Of a stretch of 64,000 nucleotides of DNA, positions 1-12,137 are shown in pieces. Within the stretch, counting starts at the first letter, position 1. Every line of letters begins with the position of its first letter. The translations under genes and the position numbers were made by a program. The stretch lies in assembly GCF_963678635.1 (NCBI RefSeq), contig NC_087064.1, positions 24,718,189 through 24,782,188 of the forward strand. The letters are read 5' to 3'. The notes under the pieces were generated by a model. The model was not told where the DNA came from and searched no databases. It worked only from the letters and a program-made list of their open reading frames with translations. Origin of the DNA: Symsagittifera roscoffensis (Eukaryota; Xenacoelomorpha; Acoela; Convolutidae).

Positions 1-270
1 GGCTTATTGGTAATTTTTCTTGTTGCACTTTTAGAGCTGCTTTTGACGCGTCCTCGCTAGTGTCTACGAAGCGTAGCTTTGCCTCTGGGTAAAATATTCG
101 TGAAGTTTGGAGAGTTTCAACGTATATTGCTTTCTGTTAAAAACATCTGTTAAAAATTCATTGCAAAATTTTATGAAGAATTTGGCATAAGAATTGGAAG
201 CACGAAGTATTGGAACAGGGTAGATTCTTCGTATGGTGGAATTCTGTAGAAAATATGCTTTTTCGTTTAG

Positions 271-443
271 GAGAGATAGCACTTATCCTGAACAGACCTA
301 GAGCAGCTACTGTTGTGGCCAACGGGAAACTAGAGTGCGTCAAGGTTGATAGACCTCGTTTCGAGAGGATCCTGGGACCCTGTCAAGACATTCTGAAGAG
401 AAATATGGACCAGTACCAGTCTGTCATCCAGCTATATCCCTAG
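271..443 (+). CDS. PRKAR1: cAMP-dependent protein kinase type I regulatory subunit, last coding exon
   Basis: This exon encodes the C-terminal end of the second cyclic-nucleotide-binding domain of PKA-RI, the subunit that holds the kinase catalytic subunit inactive until cAMP binds. The phosphate-binding cassette is visible: a GEIAL start, then NRPRAATVV, whose Arg contacts the cAMP phosphate. It is followed by the conserved tail ([19 protein letters not shown], then DILKRN), and a TAG stop at 441-443. The exon begins after a pyrimidine-rich acceptor ending TTTAG at 266-270. The first codon (Gly) is completed from the previous exon, which lies outside the window. RAATV with Ala is the type I rather than type II signature. 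The 57 residues here match the usual end of RI, so the C terminus is intact. Identification is from memory of the family, and the sequence similarity is strong throughout. Confidence 0.93.
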
Positions 444-778
444 TCTTACACACACATTCATACACTTAAAACACAGATCCCTAATGACAGATACAAAACG
501 ATCAGATTTTGGACTCCGGTCAAGTAAGATTTCCAGGACCAACAACACTCGACTTCTTTTTCTTGTTCTTCAAATAAGACGGCCAGGATGGATTATTAAC
601 CATATTGTTTTATCACGACATTGGACCTGTTTTCTTATCGTAACGAACAAAAAACTCTCACTAACGATTAAATTTACGAATGGTGTACAATTGTTCAAGT
701 CTTCTTTTCACAAACTGCGAGAGCTTTGGAAATTTCTTAATTTTCTTTGAATTTGTTCATATATAAATTGATCATTTA

Positions 779-784
779 AATAAA
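779..784 (+). promoter_or_regulatory. Candidate polyadenylation signal of PKA-RI
   Basis: AATAAA lies 335 bases after the PKA-RI stop in very AT-rich DNA. The intervening 444-778 would be the 3' untranslated region; it holds no convincing coding sequence. Confidence 0.5.
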
Positions 785-1094
785 TATTAATATAATTGTA
801 CACAAATTCAGTCTAGTAAAAAATTGTTATAGATAAAATTATTAGAATCGATTTGATATCGCTGCACTTCTGAAATGCTTCATTGTTTTGGTGTCAATTT
901 TAGCGATATTACTCGACTTTTTTCAAGCTTATAAAAGGACTGTTGTAATTTAAGAAAAAAGTGAAAATAGAACAGGAAAGAAATTTTTTGAAAGATTGGC
1001 GTTACGTTTTTTTCATGTTTTTGGAGTTGTATACCTTGAAAAATTGGTTTCTGCGATTCGCAGAAGATCTATGAAAAACTATCCATCCCGTCTC

Positions 1095-2055
1095 GGCATA
1101 TTCTGCAGTACGTAATTCGCGGGAGTCGAAAGTTATCAGGGGTTGGACATTTTTTGAAAAAAAAATGTGTTGTTCATTGCGGGGGCTTCAAAATTATCAG
1201 GTCACGCAGCTTAGGATCAATTCTGATAAAAAATATTAATAAATTGAGTCACAAGTTGTCTTGAACTTTAAAACGTTGCATAAAGGTTTAGTAATTTGAT
1301 CCAGATGACATTTTGTTGCGAAGAAAAAAATTTTTTGGAACTCTCGAAATAATTTTTCTTAAGTTTTGATATGATTTTTGTTGTAAAAAAAAATCCCATG
1401 GAATCTATGCAGACCCACCAAAATTCGAGGGTTTCGATATTCTAGAAGTGGGCGATCTATGAAGAAATCGACTAGTGTTGCGGGTTATCCCCACTATTAA
1501 TTATTGATAATTAGCCCTTTGTATTTCCTCCTATTCAGTCTGATTTATCTTATTGAGCACGCTCTTTTTTTGAGACTAGAGGTTCATATTTTTCTGCGTC
1601 TAGAACTTTCGCATGGTACCACTATTGCAGCCGATACCGGTCAGGCTCTGGTAGATCTGAAGCTAGAGATCAAGCATCATGGTGATGGCAGATGATCGAT
1701 TACATGATCTGATGTTCTCAAAGTAAACGCCTTACCAACCTCTACGCTAAGCGCCTAAACACAGTTAATTGTATATAAATTTAGAACAGAAGTTTATCGA
1801 AAATCCTCGCGCATCGAAACCAAGACTTAAAAAACTAGTTCATGTTTAAAACTTATTAAGACATGAGAAATTTCTGCAGTGCGTTATTCACGGGGGTCGA
1901 AAGTTATCGGGGGTTGGACTTTTTTGAAAAAGAAATTGTGTTGTTCATTTCTGGGGCTTCAAAATTATCAGGAGGCACCGGTAACATGGCATCAATTCTG
2001 ATAAAAAAAATTTGAGAAAATCGAGTCAAAAATTGTCTTGAACTTTAAACTTTGA
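1095..2055. repeat. Diverged direct repeat pair (1095-1290 and 1871-2055)
   Basis: Both copies share, in order, TCTGCAGT, a GGGxGTCGAAAGTTATC block, GGGGTTGGAC, TGTGTTGTTCATT, GGGGCTTCAAAATTATCAGG, ATCAATTCTGATAAAAAA and TTGTCTTGAACTTTAAA. They are in the same orientation and differ by scattered substitutions and small indels. This suggests two copies of an old dispersed repeat rather than a recent duplication. Confidence 0.7.
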
Positions 2056-2416
2056 ATAAAGCTGAATAATTGCTGAATTGCTTTTTTTAAAAAAATTTTG
2101 TTCACACTAGTTGCTTTTAGTGTTGTTATCTGCCTCGCTGTTTTTATTTTTACTAACCTTTATAAATATTGTTTTTTTTTCGCTAAACTTTTTTTCTGCC
2201 CAAATGATTTTGGTCTATTTTTTATCGGCTTAGTGACCTAATTTTTGAGTAATTTTAACTCAAAATTTTTATTTTCTGCTCACATTGGATTGCACAAAAT
2301 GGTAAAAATCTTAATAGAATTTATAGTTCAAGCTTGTCATGAGAACAGTTTTTTCGTCTTTCGACTTTTTGTTTTTCCCCCTTTTTTGATAGGTTTCGGC
2401 CTTATCGGCTTATTGA

Positions 2417-2783
2417 CCTCATATTGTGTCTTTCGACGAGCGAAAAATGTATGTGCGTGCTTGTCTGTGTTCTGAGGGTGTTGGGGGACTTAATAAATTC
2501 TTAGTCTTAAATGTTTTTGAATTTTTTCGGGCCTTTTTGTTTTCCTTTTTAAGGCTTATAAAATTTCGACCTCTCTTATATAAGCTTAGTGGCCTCATAT
2601 TGTGTCTTTCGACGAGCGAAAAATGTATGTGCGTGCTTGTCTGTGTTCTGAGGGTGTTGGGGGACTTAATAAATTCTTAGTCTTAAATGTTTTTGAATTT
2701 TTTCGGGCCTTTTTGTTTTCCTTTTTAAGGCTTATAAAATTTCGACCTCTCTTATATAAGCTTAGTGGCCTCATATTGGCTCA
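2417..2783. repeat. Tandem duplication with 176-bp period
   Basis: CCTCATATTG begins at 2417, 2593 and 2769, exactly 176 bases apart. The first two units are essentially identical, and the third stops matching after about 15 bases. Near-perfect identity indicates a recent duplication. The overlapping open frames here are by-products of the repeat. Confidence 0.9.
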
Positions 2784-4312
2784 TTTGACGAGCAAATAAA
2801 GTTTTTTTAGTGTTTACGTGTTTTGCGGCTGAGGGTATTAGCTTTTCATAAGTGTTGTTGATTTTTTTAAGCTTAGAATTTTTCTTACAAAGTGTTTCGG
2901 GTTTTGTTACCGCTGGGTACAATATTTTCCGATGCTAGTTTCTCATTCTTTTTTGGCATGTTTTTAATGGCTCTAGTTTTTTCGACATTTTCGAATTTAC
3001 AATTTTTTTTCCTTGTTCTGTATCGCAAGTGGTGCGAAGCTCAGCTTCGCCTGTTAAAAAAATTGAAATTTTTAGCCCTTTTTTCTCCTGCAACACTTAC
3101 TATCAATAGCAATTTACATCTTCCAACGTCAATAATTTTTGTACAGAACAACTCACCTAAATTAGTGCGCAGCCAAATTTCTCAACGGCAGTGTCAGTAT
3201 CTAAGCACTGCTCTAGTTCTAATTTTATTTGGCAAATCAATATAAGGTGTTTTGTACGCTGTGTTGGTGGCTGCTGTCAATGAACGTAGAACTTTTTTAT
3301 AGGTTGTGCTGAATTTGTCTTTTTTTTCATGAAAAAGTGAAAATTTTTCATGCTCGAATTTGATTTTCAGAGTTTTGATTTTGATTCTTTGATTTTGATT
3401 CAAATTAATTTGCTTTAAACAATTCAACTTCGCTCTCGAAAAAAAAAGAAATTTCAAATGAAGTGAAAAAATTTTAAAATTACTAGTGAAAAAGAAATTT
3501 TTATTGAATCAATTTTTCTCAGAATAAAAGTTAAATATACAATATATCCTTAATTTCATTGAAATTTTATGTTGGCCATTTTTGAAGACAGGTAGGTGGT
3601 GTGTCGCTCTTGTGAAGAAATTGATTTCCGGATATGGTATCCGTTGTTACGATTCAGATAGAAACATTTTTTGTATAAACTGCAGCATACCTTTGTTTTT
3701 TTTATGCTATTCTAACACTTTTGACTTATCTTTGCAAAACTTATGCTCACCTGTGAGAATTATATGTCACTTCAAGGTGCGAAAAACGAAGGTCTATATT
3801 GACAGCCATTTACCGACTCACTGTTTTCTTTTTTATTCCAAATATGTTTTTTATAAACAAACTGCATTAATATAAATTTCATTTCAATCTGGCGAATTTT
3901 TTATCAGAACTAGAAACCTGAAAACTGGAGACTAAAACACGGAGACATTTGAGCTACAGATCGGCATTTTTTGTGTTATACGCTTCTGTACTTATCGACT
4001 ATTATCAGGTTTGAATCGACTTTTATCGTGTAATACGCTTCTGCTTTTAAGGTTAAAACTTTTTAAAAAGTTCAAAGAGTCCAGTTTGCGAATCATATAT
4101 CTTTTTTGGTGGAAAAAAATTCAACCATTCTAAAAACCAACATCAAATTTTTAACATCTCTGCGGAGTTTTAATTATCCGAGAACGTGTCTATGCGTATC
4201 AGCATAATACAGAAACAGTCAGCTTGACAGTAATTCAGTATGCTTGCATTCAAATGTTTTCAAATAAAATCAAGACTGCTCGTATTTCAGGGCCTCTTCA
4301 TTCATATCGAAA

Positions 4313-5795
4313 AAATAATGAAAACCTATACATTTTGGACAATATCTAAGTGTAAAAGTTTGAGTCGAAATTAATACGACCAATTAGCTAGCCTCAATTC
4401 AATTTGGAACGATTTTGATCTGCGGGATAATTCGCCCCGCATCAGCAATTCGTGTTACACTCTCAGCATTATGAATACTATTTGTAACCGCGCGTAATTT
4501 AGTCCAGAAAATGGAAATTGTAGCATTTTCAAATCCCCAGAACATTACAAAAAATAATTGGAGGTGAAATATCTTTTTACATTCGAGCTCAGGAAGTTGA
4601 TATTTTCAATAGGGAATAAAAAAAATTTGTTGAAAATTATTATTTCGATCGGTGAAAATTGACTGAATAGAAAAACGACACCGAGCACAACCGAGATTCG
4701 ATCATTTTACGTCCGACGGAATAAGTTGTCTTTTATGCTGTCATGAAAATTTTAGGAAAAATTCTTTGCCTTGTACCACTGTAGTTATAGCGACATACTT
4801 TTCTGCAGGTTAAAACTGAAAAAAAAAATGTTCTAATCGTAACTTGAACCGGGTGAAAACCTGTTTAAGGTAAAAAAATGGTTTGTACATGTAACTTGAT
4901 CTTGGAGACCAGAGGCTTTGGTTTGGTTAACAAACAAAAAATTCCACTTGAAGCGGAAAACAACCCTAGTGTAACGAAAAACTTAAAATGACTTTAATCA
5001 AAATATTAAAAAGGCGTGTAATGGCCGAGTATAAGAAAACTAAATAAGACTTTTTCTGGTCTTTAGATAAGCTGCCAAAAATGAAATGGAAATTCACAAA
5101 ATTGGAATTCACAAAGTTTCGATTAATTAAATTTCCTAATTATTGTTCTAACTTTGAACTCTGCTTGAAATAAATTAGTAAGAACAGATCATCACAAAAA
5201 TTCAGTGCCAACCAGCTGGCGTCAAATGAAAATTCTCAAATATTACGTAATAAAAAGAAAATTATTTATTATATATTCCACTTAAACACTTCTTTTTCGT
5301 TTCTGGTCTTTAATAAACAAAAAATTATGATTTAGCCAAACATATGTGATTAGTTTTCTCTTAGACATGTAATTATTCCAACTTTTGAAGAAAACGGAAT
5401 ATTTATGCTCGGTATGGTTTTTTTATTCAGTCAATTTTCGCCAATCAAAAGAAAGGTTTTCAACAAAAAAGTTTTTGTACCCAATTGAAGATATCGACTT
5501 CTCAAATTCAAATTTGAAAAGTATTTTTTTGTACCGATTATTTTTTGTAAAGCTCTGGTGGTTTTAAAATTGCCAAATTGGTCATGTTCTGGACTAAATT
5601 ATGCGCGCTTTGAAGATGTTAATCATCATGCGGAAAACCTAGCGCGAATTATTTATGCGTGGCGAATTGTTATGCACAACAAAATTTCTCCAAATTGACT
5701 TGAGGCTACCTAATCGGTCGTATTCTTTTCGTACAACTGAAACTATTACACTTTGATATTGTCCAATATTTACAGGTTTTCAATATTTTTCCCAA
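4313..5795. repeat. Inverted repeat with arms of about 200 bp (4313-4515 and 5584-5795)
   Basis: The left arm, running from the ACAATATCTAAGTGTAAAAG block through AATTAGxTAGCCTCAA to TAATTTAGTCCAGAA, reappears in reverse complement from 5584 (TTCTGGACTAAATTA) to about 5795. Identity looks moderate to high with small gaps. About 1.07 kb lies between the arms, with no transposase recognised. This is compatible with a non-autonomous DNA transposon, but no target duplication was found. Confidence 0.6.
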
Positions 5796-6090
5796 AAAAC
5801 CATTCAAGATGAACTGAGGGACAGTCGGAACACTCGTAATTTTGCCCGGATATACGAGCAGTTGTTTATAATTCCAATATGTTCCAAAAGCCAACTGGAT
5901 CGCACTGTTTCGTATGATGATTAAGCTTGCGATTAGCAAGCGTTATTTTCTTAGTATTTAAATTGTTGTATGAATACTTTGATCTCGAAATCATATCTAA
6001 AATTTTACATTGTTCATGCCTAAATGCAAGTAGATTTTAGGTATTGATTTTTCTCAGAAAAATAGCTTCTATAATTTGAGTTTTTGGGCT

Positions 6091-6390
6091 CTTTGAAAAA
6101 GTAACCTTTGTAAAAGTTCCTTTAAAGATTCTAATTTAGGTTAATTTTCTACAAGACTCATTTTAGAAAAGTTTACCAAAATTTATTAGGACTAAAATCT
6201 TTGAAAAAGTAATCCTTTAAATAATCAATTTTAGGGTAAATTTCTGCAAGATTCGTTATAGAAAAGTTTTCAAAAATATATTAGGACTCAATTCTTTGAA
6301 AAAAAACAATCCTTTTAAGATTCAAATTTAGGATGAATTTCTGCAAAACTCGTTGCAGAAAAATTTTCAAAAATATATGAGGACTCATAT
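6091..6390. repeat. Three-unit tandem repeat, about 95-108 bp per unit
   Basis: Units start with CTTTGAAAAA at about 6091, 6199 and 6294. Each continues with a CCTTT run, an AATTTTAGG-like segment, TTTCTxCAAGA and a closing TTAGGACT. Units are diverged, so the array is old. Confidence 0.7.
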
Positions 6391-9217
6391 GGAAAGTATA
6401 ATTTTTTGCAATTTTCCTACTACTTCAGTGGCTCTTGGTGAGTGACTTCTTGCTTTTAAATTGAACAAGCAAAATATTTAACCATTTTTTGTTGTTGGTG
6501 ATTTTTATCTTTTAATGCAACTTCAATCTTGATCAGAAACGTGAAACAAAAAGCGATTGGTATTTGATGTTTTTTCTACTTTTTGTTCAGACCATTTGAA
6601 AAAAAGAGGAACTTTCTAATCGGGTGTGTTTTAGTGTTTCGCTTTCTTAACGCAAAATCGGGTACCACAAATAATCATCAGAACGGGTCGAGTAATTTAT
6701 GATTTGAAAACTTTTTGAGTCATAATTTCAACGGCAATAAATATTTTGATTAAAAATGTTTTCAGTGTCAAGTAAAAACCCATTTGAAAGTTTTCATTTT
6801 TGGTCCATTTTCAAGCAAAAACTGCGAGCAAGCAGGTGTTTCTTACAAAATCTTATTTGTTCTTATTTTTAGTTTCTGAAGTGTGCCGAGCCATTTTTGG
6901 AGTTTAAAAAATATCAAAATTTCAGAAAAATTTTCAGCAAAAAAAAATTGAAAAAAGGTGATTTTTTTTTCTGTTTCTCTTCTTTTTTTTCGAAAAAAGT
7001 AGCTCATTTTTTGCGTATTGTATTATGAATGTCAATATTGCCTCAGTTCTAGTTTTTGATTCAGTTCCGTTTATCATACTACGAAGAAAAAACGACTTTA
7101 AAGTGAAAAAAAATCTTTGTCGCTTTTTTAAGACTGCTCGGAACATTCTCTGCTACTTGCACAGTAACTAACTATCCTTGTTTATTTTTGTTATGATTTT
7201 AAAATCTTTTTTAAAAACAAATTTTAAACGTTTTTCCAAATGTGTCGGAGATTTTGCCCCCTCAGAATTTTGTTAGGCTGTGTACTAGGCTTCTTTTGAT
7301 ATAGTTTTTTTTTTCATTAATTAACCGAGTAGTTTTAGCGCAGTTTTTGATTAAATTTTAAAAACGAAAACGACCCAGTTCCAATTTTTACAAAACAAGT
7401 TGCATCATAAAACTTTTTTGACGAAATTCTGAGCTATTTTGTTTCTTCACTTTTTTTTAATCTGAACCCAATTTGAGAAAATCGCGTTTAAACTCTCAAT
7501 TGCTGTTTGTTTTATTTAAATAATTTAAATCAATGATGTTTAAATGATTCGCGCTGCAGTCGGTGAAACATGTGGCTGTAAAAATTTGGTGCTCAGTGAA
7601 TCAAGCGCTGTGCTTTTTAGTTCGAGACGTCAATGTTCCGATCATTAAATAATGGCGGGACTTTGTCTTCGAGCGTGTTTTAGTTTTACCATTTTTTAAT
7701 TTTCACGCAAATTCAAATATCAAAATTAATTATCAGAATTACTTTTGGGATATATCATTATGAGGCTATTTTAGTCATTTTTAAAACAGTATTTTAAAAT
7801 TTGCAAAAAAGTAGCAGTCTTAAGAAACACCTTTGAATTTTTTACACTTTGAATTTTTGAGTTTTTTTATGATTTCGAGCGAATACGGCAATTTAGTCAT
7901 GTTCCTATGTGTAAATTATTCCTTTAGTCTAACAAACTTTGATTATTAAAAAAAAACAGTTTGCGAAAGCTTCAATTATCACTACAATTTTCAAAGGTAA
8001 TTGCAAAAAAGTTGAGAATTTTTTTTCATATTTTTTGTGTGTGATTTGTTTGTGGAAGACTAAGGTTGTTTATTACGCCTAATTCACTAATTTTGAACGC
8101 GGTTGAGTAAATATTTCATTGCACCAAGCAAAAAATCAAGCTAATTTAAATAAGAGTAAAAAGAAAAAACTTTTTCTGTGGTAGTTTTTCTAAGAACGTG
8201 GCTGGAAGAATTTGCTCTCATTACACAGCAACTGGCTACCCTTGTTTCGTGTTAAGATATTTGAAGGATATACTGTCTTTTCAATTTTTTTGTTGTCAAA
8301 AACAGTTACCGGAGAATTTTTTTTTTGTTTCCGCTTTTTTATTTCCAAGGAAGGAAAATAACAAAAGGATCTTTCTCCAATTTACTTCAAATTTTGCTGC
8401 ACTCAAACATATGCCAAAGTTATAGGGCTGTCTCGTGGACCAGTACAATTTTTTTTCTGGGCCAGTACTTGAACTTTCTGTTGCGGAATTGCTTATGACC
8501 AGTCAATCAAGACCTCGTAGAGGTGTTTTTGTATTTAAAACATCCTCGTGAACACCACAAAAACTTGAACCATACATGCAAAAATTCTCCCGAGAAACTA
8601 ATGAACTTAATTTTCTTCTGATACATTGCAAAAACTTGAGTTCAAAAAAATTGGTCTGACGCTAACAATCGGCTGTTTCTTATTTTTATGCAACGTTGCT
8701 TGAAAATAGTGAAAAAAGCAAATGAAGCAAACTGAAGTTTTCCGAATGCACGAAGTTCCGCTGGTGCATAAGATTACGATCTACGGAGAGTTTTGTTAAT
8801 TTAAAACTAGTTTCAGTCTGCTGAGAAGATTAAGATTTTAGAAAGTAACTCGTGGGACTTAAGTTTTCAATTTTTTTTTGTTGTAAATTTTGCGTTATAT
8901 AAGGAGCGCAAGTTAAATAAATTCCGGAAGAGCAATTTGGGGCCCAAAAACTTATTTGTTGTGGTTTTTATGAAAAAATTTTTTTGCAACCAAAGCCCCT
9001 CTTAAAATTTAAGATTCACTGGTTGTGCCAACTAACCAGAATACAGTTTTTATCAAAATAAAGTTTTTTCTAATTTGATCCTGTCTGTCAAAACTCAAAA
9101 ACAGTTTCATCAACTGTGTGCTTAATTTTCAGCCCCGGTATCTGAAGCGTTGGCAACGCTGATAAACAGAAAAAACAAATAAAACAATTGTTCATTTGCT
9201 TGATTGAAAACAAATAG

Positions 9218-9477
9218 TGCAACCTGTTCGGAGTTTCAGGTATTATAGCTTCTACTTTAGAGATATAACAATGAATTTGATTTCTCTCTAACCTCGTTAG
9301 TGTTCCTCTAGATCTATTGAGACTAAGAACTTTACGCGAAATTAAGAGTAAGACTAAGATCATTATAAGGACTATGAAGTTGCATATGTCTATCCGGCCG
9401 AATATAGATCGCGTGACGAACAGGCGGTTGACTCTGTGTGAAATTACTTGATGCGGTTGCTGAAGCAAACCTTTTCA
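9218..9477 (+). repeat. Solo LTR related to the giant element's LTR, with 4-bp target duplication
   Basis: This 260-bp block starts TGCAACCTG and ends TTTTCA. Its reverse complement aligns through much of its length with the LTR at 10300-10683: both contain AGTAATTTC, TCGTCACGC, TTCGGCCGGATAGA, CTTAGT and CTCAATAGATCTAG in the same order, and both end CAGGTTxCA. The flanks are ATAG (9214-9217) and ATAG (9478-9481), a perfect 4-bp duplication like the 4-bp duplication of the full element. It is in the opposite orientation to the full element. Homologous recombination between two LTRs normally leaves such a scar. An open frame on the minus strand at 9088-9468 is incidental. Confidence 0.8.
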
Positions 9478-9481
9478 ATAG

Positions 9482-9998
9482 TTTCAAGTTCTTTGCCCGA
9501 TGAAGCTACACTTGAGGCGCTCATCAAAACATCAGCGCAATAAATTTTAAATTGCTATAAAAGAAACATGCGTCAGTGCATCTACTCAGGCAGCCTTTTT
9601 AATGGCAAGCTTATTTTGTGAGAAAGTTTGGTCTGTTGTTCCGAAAAACTTCATGTACCATTAGCACTGGTTTTGCAGCCCTTTTGTTCTTCTCAAGTTC
9701 ATTGCAACAAGTTGGCTTTCAAAGATGGACCTTGTATTTCAACTTAAACTACTATCAAGTGCCAGTTGTAGTTCCATATTTTACAAAAAGGAACTGAAGG
9801 CTCTTTCCATTTTGCAGTTTTGTTGTTGAGGAAAGGAAAAACTGTAAACTGGTATATATAAAATGGTATATTTCACTATTGGATAGGATTCATCGCATAT
9901 TTTTTGCTTATACTTTTCCATATGCGATTTGTTTTGACAACTTTTTCTTTTAATAAATACCGTTAACTCAATTAAATTTAGCGATTTTTTTTGCGCAG
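9482..9998. other. Non-coding DNA upstream of the exon at 9999
   Basis: Nothing recognisable. It ends in a good pyrimidine tract (eight T's, then GCGCAG) that serves as the candidate 3' splice site for the following exon. Confidence 0.5.
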
Positions 9999-10184
9999 TA
10001 AAGAAACAAAAAAATCATCATTCGAGTTTTTGAATTGCACCCTCCAATTGTTGAATCGAAAAACTTCACAGTCCTTTCGACCGATGTCTTCTAAGCCGAT
10101 CAATATCAGCACCTATGGCAAAATGAAGGTGTCCATGCTGCCTTCGAATGGACAGCCGTTCTCATTTGAAGCCGAAAGTCTAGG
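9999..10184 (+). CDS. Internal exon of an unidentified gene
   Basis: The open frame runs from a T-rich acceptor ending GCGCAG to a GTAGGT donor at 10185. It encodes about 62 residues, including ISTYGKMKVSMLPSNGQPF. An ATG at 10084 could instead be the start of a first exon. The exon ends with two bases (GG) of a split glycine codon. The exon at 29402 begins with one base followed by an open frame, so the two fit in phase across a 19-kb intron that contains the giant retroelement. I do not recognise the protein. Base composition is clearly richer in G+C and codon-like compared with the flanks. Exon status is inferred from splice sites and phase, not from similarity. Confidence 0.55.
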
Positions 10185-10299
10185 GTAGGTATCATACAAA
10201 TATATTAAAAAACTGTTTTCGAGAAGCTAATTCTTTCTCACAATTTTTGAAAAGTTAATCGGGCTAATCAAAAACTTAAAGAATTTTTTTGAGCCCTTT

Positions 10300-10683
10300 T
10301 GAGTTAGGACCGATGGTTATAACTCATAGAGTAATTTCGGATAGGGTACACCGTCTGCTCGTCACGCTATCTTATTTTCGGCCGGATAGATTCGTGCAAC
10401 TTCTTAGTCTAATACCGATCCTAATCTTACTCTTATACTATCTAGTCTCAGGTTGTTTAACTAGTCTCTGCTAGGCTCAATAGATCTAGGGTATACTGGT
10501 TTATTGCGGCTGCTGAAGTACTCGGGAGAGTTCAACTAATTTCTAAGTTAAATTCAAATCTCTCTGGTGCTGAAATTACAAGTAATTTCAGCACTTACAA
10601 ATAAGTGGATTGTTAGTTAGATGGATCATGATTGGTTAATATTAAATACTTTACATATAAAATGTAGTTTAGATCAGGTTCCA
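10300..10683 (-). repeat. 3' LTR of the giant element
   Basis: On the + strand it reads TGAGTTAGG to GGTTCCA, 384 bp. It matches the 5' LTR except for one substitution (GATGGT versus GATGGG near 10314) and the absence of 26 bp near its right end. It contains a 13-bp-arm perfect hairpin at 10567-10594 (GTGCTGAAATTAC, AA, and the complement). In element orientation it is preceded by a short purine run (GGATGGG), a weak polypurine tract. Confidence 0.93.
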
Positions 10684-12137
10684 CCCATCCGGGTTTTACA
10701 GAGTTTTTTAGAATAGTTTTTCTGCAATTCGAAAGATGGATGATGGACGTTGGTATTTGGCGAACATCTTATTTCTTCTGGGTTTTCTTATTAGAGAAGT
10801 CCCAGATTCAATCGTTGTGTCTTCTCAAGACAACGACTGGGTTTTCGCAATAAACTCAAATCTGATTTCAGAATGGTTGGCTATGTCAGGTTTTTCTGTT
10901 TCATTGGTGAGAACTTCTTTGTGTTTGACCTTGTCTGGGAATGGCGTGGAGATTGTGCGTGGAGGGGATGCCTGGTTACTCGGATCTGTACGTATACTTG
11001 AACATCGAGGTGGTCATTGGTCTAGTTCAATGAAGTCCTTTTCTGCGAAGTCAAGTCGTACTCTAAATCCTTTGAGTTGTGATTGTGGGCGGCATATTGA
11101 TTGTAGTTGGCCATTCTTTCTCGAGTGTAGTAGGGTCGTTTTGTCTTTGGATGTTCGTCCTTGGTGTTGTATTCTGATCTATGTATTGCATAATGTAATT
11201 TACATTTTATAAAACTTTTATTAGTTTAATATTTTTTAATTATGATTTTAGTTAGTTGTTTTCACAAAAGCTTTTTGTTTTAGTTCAGTTATTTTGAAGA
11301 GTTACTCACCCTTGAGTAGCTCTTATTAAAAATAGGAGTGTGGTCACAAAGCGTGGATGTAGCACGATGGGTTAGGCCGGCTATAGAGCATGCTCAGGAC
11401 GTCCTTCCTGGTGGGTTAGGCCAGGAGTGGGAGTATGATTGCATGCGGTTTTTGTGAGAGGTCCTGTTATGTGACAACGTTTTATGTTGGGTTTGTTGTG
11501 GTTTTTCTTATGTTTTGTTGGTTGTGTCCTTTTTTCAAAAATCAAATTGTTTGTGGTATGGGTTTGTCTTTCGACTTTTTTGTGTTTTATTATTTCTTTC
11601 TTAGACTTTATAATAGTCTTCAAAAGAATAAATTATCCAGTTTTAAACTGGGTTAATCCGGTTTAGGTACCGTTGGTTTCCTTTTCTTAGTCATGCTGTT
11701 ATGCTATGTGTTGTGGTGTTTAGTAAGCTGCATTGGTTAGTTTTGTTTAGTATATAATTCCTTTCCAACCGGGTTAAAGGAAAGTTTGAAACGTGTTATC
11801 TTGTGTTAGAGTTATCGAGTGTGAAAGCTTGGAACTGAAATTCATTATTTTAAACAATTCTTCGTGGGCGAGCTGTGCGAGTTTGGATAGAATTCTTATG
11901 CGAGTGAATGAAAATATCAAAAGGTTAGTACTGCATTTGCTTCTTATGAATTTACTACATAGAATTTTAATTTTACTGCTAGTTGTTGGGGGAAATTAAG
12001 TTACAAATTTTCATCATTATTAGATTTACTGCTTGTGGGGGAAAATTTTATAAATTAATTTACTGCATTGGTATTATATTTATTTAATTGTTGGTGCAAA
12101 AATTTAATAGGGTTTTAAACAGTTTTGAAGAAGTTTG
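10684..12137 (-). other. 3' non-coding region of the giant element
   Basis: About 1.45 kb between the accessory ORF stop and the 3' LTR. The minus strand is A+C rich like the coding part, but frames are interrupted. A roughly 60-codon open stretch near 11200-11030 could be the decayed end of another ORF. The direct repeat GGGTTAGGCC occurs twice near 11369-11420, with the palindrome GAGCATGCTC between. A 158-codon frame on the + strand (10736-11212) is probably an antisense by-product. Confidence 0.5.

Larger units (their letters stand above)
785..9213. other. Intergenic DNA without recognisable genes
   Basis: About 8.4 kb of AT-rich DNA. Short open frames here lack family similarity and several are repeated copies of one another, so I call none as genes. 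Contents are repeats (listed separately): a diverged direct repeat at 1095/1871, a 176-bp tandem duplication at 2417, an inverted pair at 4313/5584, and a three-unit tandem array at 6091. Confidence 0.6.

Noticed and set aside
2245-2799. Three overlapping frames with repeated protein sequence
   Set aside because: Created by the 176-bp tandem duplication; low-complexity Phe/Leu-rich translation without a plausible start or similarity.
9088-9468. 126-codon minus-strand frame
   Set aside because: Mostly coincides with the solo LTR, and the equivalent frame in the full LTRs is not an element gene.
10736-11212. 158-codon open frame on the + strand inside the giant element
   Set aside because: It is antisense to an element coded wholly on the minus strand, has no recognisable motif, and the G/T-rich strand gives long stop-poor antisense frames by composition.
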